Positions 1-7,173 of a stretch of 48,459 bases of DNA are shown here, piece after piece. Both the position numbers and the translations under genes were made by a program. The first letter of the stretch is position 1. Every line of letters begins with the position of its first letter. Below the pieces are notes generated by a model that had not been told where the DNA came from, searched no databases, and saw only the letters and a program-made list of their open reading frames with translations. The stretch comes from Methanobrevibacter sp. (GTDB taxonomy: Archaea; Methanobacteriota; Methanobacteria; Methanobacteriales; Methanobacteriaceae): assembly GCA_022775905.1 (NCBI GenBank), contig JALFJX010000023.1, forward strand, positions 1 through 48,459, read 5' to 3'.

Positions 1-189
1 ATGACTCAAAGTATCAAAGCAAGATTTGAAATCTCCTTCAAAGACATATAGTCTCTTTAAACCTCTTGTATGAGCATGTATTTTTGCAATAGCATCACCA
101 GTTCCACGAAGAGGTCTAAAACCAAAACTATTCGCTCCAAACTTAGCTTCCCACATTGGTTCTAATGCTAACTTACATATTTCTTGATA
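1..189 (-). pseudogene. Group II intron reverse transcriptase/maturase fragment
   Basis: The minus strand reads without a stop from about position 189 to the window edge. It gives the reverse-transcriptase core typical of LtrA-type intron-encoded proteins: LALEPMWEAKFGANSFGFRP, then a GTGDAI stretch, then FEGDFKSCFDTLSH, which contains the first catalytic aspartate motif. Only the middle of the RT domain is inside the window. Homology stops abruptly upstream at about the YQEICK residues, where the frame soon hits a TAG, so the N-terminal part of the protein is missing here. What follows outside the window cannot be seen. This is a broken mobile-element remnant at the edge of a decaying accessory region. 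Family assignment is firm; the exact breakpoint is approximate. Confidence 0.8.
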
Positions 190-623
190 TGAATGATTAT
201 ATAGATTATTATTATAAGACTATTGATAAACTCCAATATCCTTCACCATTAGGACAATTATTAATCAGCAGATTACCATATGGCCTTAATGCTGAATATT
301 TAGTTGATGCAGATTTATTGTGTTGTTATGTGTCATTTTTAAATAAAGAAGAATATGAAAATGAATTTTGGTCCCCATATACCTATGTCTACAAAGGAAG
401 ATGTGTCCAATTTGAGATGTTTAGAAAATTAACTTCTAAAAAATATTTTGATGACGTTAAAGGAATCTTTGATGTTGAGACAATTGAAGAATTTAAAACA
501 AAAGTTAAATCAACCAATGATTCCTATCTCGGTCGAGGAAAAATGAAATTGGGCAATTCATTTGAATGTGTACGCCCTATTGAAGATTATATAGATTTAA
601 ATAAAATTGGTTGTGAAAGATAA
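189..623 (+). CDS. Hypothetical protein, possibly a 5'-truncated fragment
   Basis: A 144-residue reading frame from the ATG at 189; a TTG at 156 would add 11 residues. Those extra residues lie antisense to the intron RT fragment, so 189 is preferred. No ribosome binding site is obvious at either start. The protein is rich in Tyr, Phe and charged residues, with a double Cys (LLCCYVSF) near the middle. It has no signal peptide or membrane segment, and I recognise no family. Because it starts exactly where the intron fragment ends, it may be the 3' part of a gene interrupted by the intron or by a rearrangement. It lies 32 bp before a pseudogene on the same strand. Confidence 0.4.
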   Translation: MNDYIDYYYKTIDKLQYPSPLGQLLISRLPYGLNAEYLVDADLLCCYVSFLNKEEYENEFWSPYTYVYKGRCVQFEMFRKLTSKKYFDDVKGIFDVETIEEFKTKVKSTNDSYLGRGKMKLGNSFECVRPIEDYIDLNKIGCER

Positions 624-996
624 AGACAAATAAATAAAATATGAGGCATAATACAATGGTTAATGAATCTTTTTATTTAGAAATAAGGAATTTAATAGCT
701 AGTAAAACTGAAGGCAATATTGGGATTTTAAAAGAGAACCTCACAAAGATAATAAAACATTAGTACATGATATTTTATGTCTAGCCAATGCGAAACATGA
801 TGGCAACCGGTTTTTAATCATTGGTGTTGATGACCCATCAGAAGATTGCAAAATCATTGGTTTAGATGAAAAAACTGCAAAAAGAAAAAAGAAGCTGATT
901 TAAATGATATATTGAATAATATAGAATTTAGTGGTGGAAATATCCCTATTGTTAATGTTCGCACATTGAATATAGATAATAAAGAAATTGATGTTA

Positions 997-1007
997 TAAT
1001 AATAAAA
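997..1007 (+). repeat. Left inverted repeat of the inverted segment
   Basis: TAATAATAAAA is the exact reverse complement of TTTTATTATTA at 1481-1491. With two mismatches the match extends to 15 bp (993-1007 against 1481-1495). These repeats bound the segment whose coding sense is flipped inside the AlbA_2-type pseudogene. Confidence 0.7.
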
Positions 1008-1480
1008 CTCAATACTTTCACCATTTTTGTCAGTGTAGCTATGTAATTTTGGCACTGGAATTAAAAGTCTGCCGCCATCACAATAAGCATACTCACATTG
1101 AAAAATGACATTAGAATTATATTTAAATAATATATTGCCGTACAGAAGAGAATTATCTAATAAAATGTGTTGAATGGTTCTACATAATCACTTTCATTAA
1201 ATTCTGTTAATTCAATTGAAAATTCGGGCACTGGTTTATACAAGGCAGTTTCTTTTGTTTCAAATTCATCCATCCAATTATCAATATCATTTAGGTAGAA
1301 TTCAAATCTCTCTTCAACATCTAAATTAAGACCAAAACGTTCTTTCCACATATATTCAATATCTGCAAAATTCGCATTCTTGTCTTTAGGAGTATTTCTA
1401 TCATCTGTTCTTGTATAAATGTGATAAGCTTTTACAATACCATAATTCTTTTCTAAATAGTAAGGTTTATTTTTAGTATT
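1008..1480 (-). other. Inverted 473-bp segment within the AlbA_2-type pseudogene
   Basis: Coding sense is on the minus strand here and on the plus strand on both sides. Flipping the segment joins VIII-K to NTKNKPYYLEK at the left end and NGESIEF to YYYNLDAIEGK at the right end, both in frame. It lies between an 11-bp perfect inverted repeat. One minus-strand piece stays open for 64 codons (1157-1351) and is the middle of the same protein, not a separate gene. Confidence 0.75.
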
Positions 1481-1491
1481 TTTTATTATTA
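1481..1491 (-). repeat. Right inverted repeat of the inverted segment
   Basis: TTTTATTATTA on the plus strand, the exact partner of 997-1007. It sits where the plus-strand coding homology resumes. Confidence 0.7.
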
Positions 1492-1774
1492 CAATTTAGA
1501 TGCAATTGAAGGTAAATTCGCAAAATTAATAAGTAAAAACAGTTTTGATTTTAGAGGTAGGATTCGTAGCTTCCCATTTATTGTAGTGAAAAATGAAACC
1601 ATGTTAAATAAATTTGTGGAATATTTAACAGATAATATAAATAAATCAGACATTCCTTCCAACACAATGTTCAATACAGGAGACCCTAATATACCTCTCC
1701 CGTGAATTTAGATAGTTTAGTGTATATTGAATCAATATTTGACGAATGAATATCAGATTATGAAAAGGTTTAAG

Positions 1775-1798
1775 TGGAGATTTATTTTATTATCTCCA
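1775..1798 (+). terminator. Possible terminator hairpin after the pseudogene
   Basis: TGGAGAT and ATCTCCA form a 7-bp stem around a 10-base A/T loop, 26 bp past the inferred end of the AlbA_2-type pseudogene. No strong T-run follows, so the terminator call is tentative. Confidence 0.4.
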
Positions 1799-1934
1799 TT
1801 AACACTATTGAAGATTTTCCCAATAAAATTCATTGATTGAAAACTATGCCTAGAGATTTTATCAATCCTTAACAATTAAACCATTCCCCTCTGCAAGATT
1901 TCCTTAGCAATCTAGCGAATGTCAATTTTAAAAG

Positions 1935-2275
1935 CCCATAAAATCAAAGTCAATTTCTGCTCCTAAGATAGATTATTATCCTATCTACAAGTGCAATATT
2001 AACATTAATTTTATCCATTCTATTTTTCAAAATACCCTCAGTATAACCATCAAACTTAACCACATACGAACATTAGTTATAGTTTTATTAATCACCGAAC
2101 AAAGAACATCTGGAAGATTAATGTCAATATTGATTCCATCAGTTCTAGACTGCCTTTAATTCTCTCCCCCAATAACTATGATTAGTGTTGTACTGTTCAC
2201 CCTATTGTTCAATAATCTAATTTTAATATAATCCATAAGTCCAGTATCATCATCTAAACATTTAATGTAAACATT
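1935..2275 (-). pseudogene. Unrecognised decayed gene remnant
   Basis: The minus strand carries protein-like stretches broken by a stop and a frame change. The order is KCLDDDTGLMDYIKIRLLNN, then a TAA, then INIDINLPDVLCSVINKTIT in the same frame, then KFDGYTEGILKNRMDKINVN and IALVDRIIIYL in another frame. The alternating hydrophobic and charged pattern and the continuity across the breaks suggest a former gene rather than chance. I do not recognise the family. The rest of 1750-2678 shows nothing I can name apart from hairpins and the promoter zone of the next gene. Confidence 0.4.
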
Positions 2276-2371
2276 TATTTATTATAGTTCTTATTATATA
2301 TAATGCAACATATTTCTAGAATAGGCTAAAAAAAAGTTGAAAAGAATGAATTTACTAGATACCATTATCTA

Positions 2372-2532
2372 AAATCTTTTCAAGATTTTCAAATTCCAAA
2401 ATTCCTATTGATTTTTAAGAGATATTATCCACTGCATACACAATGTATATTCTATTTTTGAAAAATCTTATGTAAGATCTTTAAACGAATTCTATCGTGA
2501 AAGATTATCAAAGGTTTGTTAATTATCTTTCA
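2372..2532. repeat. Cluster of three hairpins sharing an ATCTT/AAGAT core
   Basis: Three inverted repeats lie in tandem in the non-coding stretch before the AAA-TOPRIM gene. They are AAAATCTT/AAGATTTT (2372-2379 and 2383-2390), ATCTTA/TAAGAT (2465-2470 and 2473-2478), and TGAAAGAT/ATCTTTCA (2498-2505 and 2525-2532). They share a core and could fold with each other. Whether this is an RNA, an operator array or decayed mobile DNA cannot be told from sequence. Confidence 0.35.
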
Positions 2533-2678
2533 AGAATTGATTTAACTTGAAAAATAGTTTCATATTTTAATTATAAATGTAAGACATAGAATTAAATTTT
2601 TAAGAGAATAACTATAATGTAAAATATTAAGTCATCAACTTAACATATATTGTATTATTCGTAATTGAGAGGGATTAA

Positions 2679-4598
2679 ATGACTATTATTAAGCACATAA
2701 AAATAGAAAATTCGTTATATAAAATGAATAATGAAAGTTTTGAGGATAGATTAAATGATTTATCAAGAGTAAATATATTTGTTGGTGCAAACAATACTGG
2801 AAAAAGCAGATTTATGCGATCAATATTCTTTAATAATGGAATAACATTGAAATTTTTGCCAAATGATAAATTATTAAAAGAGTATTCAGAGAAATCTAAA
2901 GAATTCAAATCCTACGAAACTTCGATTATTAATCCATACTCAAATGAAAAACAAAAAGCTTATGATGATATAAAATCAGCATTGAAAGAAATTACCTATA
3001 TTGAAGAATCCATCACCCCCTTGCCTGAATTAGTAAGTGTATATAAAACTAGAGTAAATAAGGGTATTCCCGATTATGAGCGTCTTACGATAGCATATAT
3101 CAATCTTTTTGAAAAATTTTTCCCAAATCTAGAATTTAATGATCATTTATTTAAATATGATTTTTATAAAATCTATTTACCTTCATTAAGAGGATTAGTT
3201 CCCATAACTTTAAATGATGATAATCCTAATCATGAAATAAAAAAAGATTTTTATGCAGAACGAATTAAAAAAGATTATTTTTCAAATCATTCTGATATAT
3301 TAACAGATATTTCTGATTTTTTAACAGCAAACATGCAAAATATTGATTCAGACACTCCAATACCCTTAGAGGAATTTGTTGAAAATTATATTTTTCCTAA
3401 AAATTCAATTATAACTGGGCAAAGATTTTACCAATATGTGAGAAACTATTTATTGGGAGATTTAGAACAAAGAGAAAGAATTAGGGAATATGAGTTATAT
3501 TTATCTGAAACATTTTTTGACAACAAAAAAGTTGTTTTAATCCCAAAAGTTAATGATGATGTTTTAACTGTTAGAATTGATAATGAGGAGTATAAAATAT
3601 ATGAATTAGGTGAAGGCATCCAATCCATAATTTTAATAACATTACCTTTATTTTTATACTTAGAAAAATCAAAAGAAATAAATACAAATGTTCTAGTTTT
3701 TATCGAAGAACCTGAAGTGGGCCTCCATCCAAGATTGCAAAGGAAATTATTAGAAACATTATTAAGTCAAAGATTTGAAAATTATCAATTTTTCTTCACT
3801 ACACATTCAAATCATTTTATGGATAAGGCATTCGAAAAAAAAGACATATCCATTTATTCCTTTGATAAAACTTTGAAGATTGAAAATAATTCCATTGCTG
3901 AATTTACAATCGAAAATGTTGGATTTAACCATTTACCAACACTAAAAAAATTAGGTGCGCTTCCATCTTCTGTATTATCACATAATTGTACTATTTTAGT
4001 TGAAGGAAGTTATGATATTTCACATTATAATTTTTATCTTGATTTATATCAAGATAAATTATTAGAATCTGGTGATATTTCAGTAAAGTTCAGATATGGC
4101 ACACATTATTCTTTTTTAAGAGGAGGGGGTAAAGAAACAGCAAAAACTATTAGTGAATTTAATTCAATACAAAAGCAAAGAATTTTTACAATTTTAGATA
4201 AAGATGATAATAAAGATTATAAAAAGAATAAAATAGCTTTTGAAGATATGGGTTATAAAAACTATTGTATTTTAGAAGTAAGGGAGGTTGAAAATTTAAT
4301 TTCAAAAAAAGTTTTAATTAAAATATTGAAAAGTTTAAGAGAATTAAGAAAATTAAATATTAAAGAAGATTTTGAAGAAGAAGATTATCAGAAGTCTAAT
4401 TTTTATACTTTTATAACAGACATTATTATTCCCGATGAAAAACCTAATAATTTTTTTAATCCAGATACCTTTAAAAAAAAATTTGCATATAAAGAACAAG
4501 AATTTACAGAAAGTTTTGATGATCTTTCAGAACCCGCTAAAGTTCTTACTAAAAAAATATATACTTTCATTAAAGAAAATAATTCTTTGAATTTATAA
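2679..4598 (+). CDS. AAA ATPase fused to TOPRIM domain (OLD-like, probable anti-phage nuclease)
   Basis: A 639-residue protein with an SMC/ABC-like ATPase split by an insert, followed by a TOPRIM-type domain. Walker A is GANNTGKS (36-43), a signature-like GEGIQ lies near 311, Walker B is VLVFIEEPE (338-346), and the H-loop is TTHSNHF (374-380). The TOPRIM part has the acidic LVEGSYD (440-446), ILDKDDN (505-511) and EVREVENLI (533-541), the last resembling the metal-binding ExEN of OLD and DUF4435 proteins. Such ATPase-TOPRIM proteins include OLD nucleases, GajA of Gabija and fused PARIS-like proteins; all act against invading DNA or phage. No UvrD-like helicase gene (GajB) follows, so this looks like a single-gene system. 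The ATG at 2679 is preceded by GAGGG. Its neighbours are decayed accessory genes. Confidence 0.8.
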   Translation: MTIIKHIKIENSLYKMNNESFEDRLNDLSRVNIFVGANNTGKSRFMRSIFFNNGITLKFLPNDKLLKEYSEKSKEFKSYETSIINPYSNEKQKAYDDIKSALKEITYIEESITPLPELVSVYKTRVNKGIPDYERLTIAYINLFEKFFPNLEFNDHLFKYDFYKIYLPSLRGLVPITLNDDNPNHEIKKDFYAERIKKDYFSNHSDILTDISDFLTANMQNIDSDTPIPLEEFVENYIFPKNSIITGQRFYQYVRNYLLGDLEQRERIREYELYLSETFFDNKKVVLIPKVNDDVLTVRIDNEEYKIYELGEGIQSIILITLPLFLYLEKSKEINTNVLVFIEEPEVGLHPRLQRKLLETLLSQRFENYQFFFTTHSNHFMDKAFEKKDISIYSFDKTLKIENNSIAEFTIENVGFNHLPTLKKLGALPSSVLSHNCTILVEGSYDISHYNFYLDLYQDKLLESGDISVKFRYGTHYSFLRGGGKETAKTISEFNSIQKQRIFTILDKDDNKDYKKNKIAFEDMGYKNYCILEVREVENLISKKVLIKILKSLRELRKLNIKEDFEEEDYQKSNFYTFITDIIIPDEKPNNFFNPDTFKKKFAYKEQEFTESFDDLSEPAKVLTKKIYTFIKENNSLNL

Positions 4599-4636
4599 AG
4601 TAATATTAATTACTAAAAATTTAGATAAAAATAAAA

Positions 4637-4727
4637 TTATGTAATAATTTAGTTTGTGAAGGGAATCTGTTCTATGAGAACCTTCCCAAACATTCAACAA
4701 TAAACTTAATTATAATTTATTACATAA
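4637..4727. repeat. Nested inverted repeat downstream of the AAA-TOPRIM gene
   Basis: Outer arms TTATGTAATAA (4637-4647) and TTATTACATAA (4717-4727) are exact inverted repeats. Between them lies a separate hairpin at 4661-4687, with GGGAA/TTCCC plus GTTCT/AGAAC around an ATG loop. It may be a bidirectional terminator between the convergent flanking genes, a small structured RNA, or a non-autonomous element remnant. Confidence 0.45.
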
Positions 4728-4823
4728 GTTTAGAATAAAAATGTTATCAGTAAATAGACATAAGTAAAAGTTATTTCTTACGGGAACATCAACACATCCC
4801 CAACATTAACGGTTGCAATTTTT

Positions 4824-5762
4824 TTAAAAATCGAATAATGTTGGTTGTTTCGGCTCACTATATTTTTCAGATTTAACATCATGAAGATTATCTTTCTTTC
4901 TGATATGACCTATCAGTAACGGTGATTTTTCATCATGCCTTTTAATATTGCGTTTAGCTATTTCAGGTCTTCTGTTGGCGTAGCAATATTTGCAGTCACT
5001 GAAACATGTATTGTATGCTCCGATATCTCTTGACTGAATGCATTTGCATCCTTCACGCATTCCCTTGCCTTTAATATTTTTATAGGTAACATTATTTGCA
5101 TGTTTCAGGATTTCTGCAGTTACACAGCTTGAAGTGTGGATATTATACTTCTCATAATTTTCTCTGCATGCACAAACTTGAGTGTAAAGATTATGGCTAT
5201 CAGATATCTCACCGATTCCTTTCAATAACCTTTCCTTATCCTCAGCATTAAATGGAATTATCTTAGGCATGTTCTCTTCAACTTTCCGGTACATGTCAAC
5301 AAAGCTGAATATGCATCTGTAGACATAGGGTGCAATTTCAAATGCCATATAATCAAATGTTTCGAGATGTCTTTCCATAGTATACTTTTCCGTCAGAAGT
5401 ATCGGATCGTATCTCCACATTATCTTATTTCTGCCGACAATGCCAGACAGTTCCTTTAGAGTCTCAATGGATTCATCAATAGCCGGAACGTTCGGTTCTA
5501 TATCCTTGCCGTAGCAGGTAATTGTATACTGGCAGAGAATATGGTATTTTTCATTAATTTCATTTATATGTTCCAGTATAGGTTGATAGTTTTTAGAGCA
5601 GAACAGAAGACAATCGACATCTTCGGGCTTTAGACTTAACCTGTAGACATCATCTTTGGAATAAGGATTTCTTGAATACGCATATTCCTCTTCAAGCCGG
5701 TTCAAGAGCCATGGAGTGTAATAGTTCACTATGTCTGTTCTTCCGCCAACGTTTATTATCAT
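4824..5762 (-). CDS. DUF1848 family protein
   Basis: A 312-residue protein of the usual length for DUF1848. It opens with the family-like MIINVGGRTDIVNYY, contains YGKDIEPNVPAI and the IMWRYDPILL block (about 115-125), and ends with a cysteine cluster. In that cluster GCKCIQSRDIGAYNTC is followed by FSDCKYCYAN, which suggests a metal or Fe-S site. The molecular function of DUF1848 is not known. It stands alone on the minus strand, convergent with the AAA-TOPRIM gene. The coding region looks richer in G+C than its neighbours, which would fit lateral acquisition, but this is an impression only. Confidence 0.8.
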   Translation of the reverse strand: MIINVGGRTDIVNYYTPWLLNRLEEEYAYSRNPYSKDDVYRLSLKPEDVDCLLFCSKNYQPILEHINEINEKYHILCQYTITCYGKDIEPNVPAIDESIETLKELSGIVGRNKIMWRYDPILLTEKYTMERHLETFDYMAFEIAPYVYRCIFSFVDMYRKVEENMPKIIPFNAEDKERLLKGIGEISDSHNLYTQVCACRENYEKYNIHTSSCVTAEILKHANNVTYKNIKGKGMREGCKCIQSRDIGAYNTCFSDCKYCYANRRPEIAKRNIKRHDEKSPLLIGHIRKKDNLHDVKSEKYSEPKQPTLFDF

Positions 5763-6042
5763 CTTATCACATACTATATTTTGGTTACAATCAAATTTTT
5801 AATTTGTGTTTTTGCCAGCATCATACTAAAGATTTTGATGATTAAATCTGGTTCATAACAACTGGATTAATTTTATACATCCACACATATTTATAATTTT
5901 TATCTGAATAACCGGTGAATTTTAACTTTTTGAACGGAAGTGCAAAAACTTTAATTACCCTGAAAAACAATAGTATAATCAGTAGTGAGAGAAAAGTAGT
6001 AGATAATTTAGTGATTGTTGGCATAATAATATCGAATTTGCA

Positions 6043-7155
6043 ATGGGTCGTGAAAAAGATTTATTTGCAATAAATGATCGTTTTAGTGATTATTATGCAT
6101 TTACAAAAGAAGCTTTTGAAGAACATAATCATACATTAACTGGAATGGGAATCAACCCTTACAGAAAATATAATATGTGCACCCCAATTCCTTCTGAAAG
6201 ATATTTGATGCTTTATCATCATTTGAAATCTTTCAAAGATTATAAAAATCTTCATATGTATTTTCATGATTATCCTGAATATGGTATGTTCTCATCAGCA
6301 TCACAAGTACAGTTAGATGTTTGTAAATATGATTTGGTGAAAACTATTAATATATTCTCAAAAATAGAGCCTATTAAAGCATTATTATTCTCAAATTCTG
6401 TATTGCTTGATGAAAATAAAAATGTAACCTGCTTTAGAGACGCATTGTGGGAATATTCAACTCATGGAGTAAATCCTCATAATATTGGTATGTATGATGT
6501 TGATTTTAAAAATTTAAATGATTTCCAATCATATTTGGAATCATTGAATATTTATTGTGTAATGCGTGATGGTGCTTATATTAATTTCCCATCAATGAAT
6601 CTATTGGATTATTTCTCACATGAATCTGTGCGTGGAGAAGTTTATTCTAATGGGGAATATAAACAAATTGATGTTAAACCGTCAATTAATGATATTGAAT
6701 ATTTAAGACCATTTAAATTTATTAATTTAACATTCAGAGGTACAGTTGAGTTTAGAAGCATTTGTACACAACCAATTTCTGATTCAATGTCTGTTGCTGC
6801 GTTCCATTTGGGTTTAAAAGAAAAACTTGATGATTTAGATGAATTAATGTCTGGTGACACTTCTATTTATCAGAAAGGATTTACAGCAACTGAACTTAGA
6901 AAATTATTAATTCAAGATGAAATTCCTTCTTTCATTGATAAAAAGGAAATATGTAAATTATGTTATGATGTTGTGGATTTGGCTGCGACAGGACTTAAAG
7001 AAAGAGGAATTGGTGAAGAAGTGTTTTTAAATCCATTGTATGATCGTGTTAAAAATCATACAAATCCTGGAAAAAATATCATTTCTGTGATGCATAATAA
7101 TGGAAGCATAGAAACAATTATAAATGAATATGGTAAATTAACAAATAATATTTAA
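6043..7155 (+). CDS. Glutamate-cysteine ligase-like protein (GCS2 type), N-terminally short
   Basis: A 370-residue frame resembling the C-terminal two thirds of GCS2-type glutamate-cysteine ligases. It shows HTLTGMGINP (about 30-39), SSASQVQLDV (around 85), an IKALLFSNSVLL block, and FRGTVEFRSICTQPISD (around 230), where the family has its conserved Glu-Arg substrate segment. The N-terminal part with the first metal and glutamate ligands is missing. In-frame codons resembling NNIEFA continue just upstream of the ATG and stop at a TAA about 60 bp upstream. No ribosome binding site is visible at 6043. The gene may therefore be 5'-truncated at the edge of the accessory region, or start at an unusual codon. 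It is followed 18 bp later by a second, different ligase gene, apparently in one operon. Confidence 0.6.
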   Translation: MGREKDLFAINDRFSDYYAFTKEAFEEHNHTLTGMGINPYRKYNMCTPIPSERYLMLYHHLKSFKDYKNLHMYFHDYPEYGMFSSASQVQLDVCKYDLVKTINIFSKIEPIKALLFSNSVLLDENKNVTCFRDALWEYSTHGVNPHNIGMYDVDFKNLNDFQSYLESLNIYCVMRDGAYINFPSMNLLDYFSHESVRGEVYSNGEYKQIDVKPSINDIEYLRPFKFINLTFRGTVEFRSICTQPISDSMSVAAFHLGLKEKLDDLDELMSGDTSIYQKGFTATELRKLLIQDEIPSFIDKKEICKLCYDVVDLAATGLKERGIGEEVFLNPLYDRVKNHTNPGKNIISVMHNNGSIETIINEYGKLTNNI

Positions 7156-7173
7156 TTTTTTTGGGGGATATAA

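Larger units (their letters stand above)
656..1749 (+). pseudogene. AlbA_2/Schlafen-type DNA-binding-domain protein, broken by inversion and frameshifts
   Basis: From the ATG at 656 the plus strand encodes the start of an AlbA_2 (Schlafen AAA_4) domain protein. Recognisable pieces are the WDFKREPHKDNKTLVHDI strand-helix, CLANAKHDGNRFLIIGVDD, and IIGLDEKT. Frame changes near 716 and near 890 are needed to follow it. At about 1007 the homology jumps to the minus strand (1480 down to 1008), giving NTKNKPYYLEKNYGIVKAY and later DGGRLLIPVPKLHSYT. It then returns to the plus strand at 1481 with FYYYNLDAIEGKFAKLI. Re-inverting 1008-1480 rejoins all three pieces in frame at both junctions. Further frame changes are needed near 1157 and near 1701 before a final TGA at 1747-1749. 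AlbA_2 proteins are often defence-, regulation- or mobile-element-associated. This copy cannot make a full protein as it stands. Confidence 0.8.

Noticed and set aside
1157-1351. Separate 64-residue minus-strand gene
   Set aside because: It is the middle part of the AlbA_2-type pseudogene within the inverted segment.
2679-4598. Gabija system
   Set aside because: GajB-type UvrD helicase gene is absent on both sides; only the ATPase-TOPRIM gene is present.
5842-6024. 60-codon minus-strand frame with a hydrophobic run before the GCS2-type gene
   Set aside because: No ribosome site, no family features and it sits in an intergenic A/T-rich stretch where chance frames are common.
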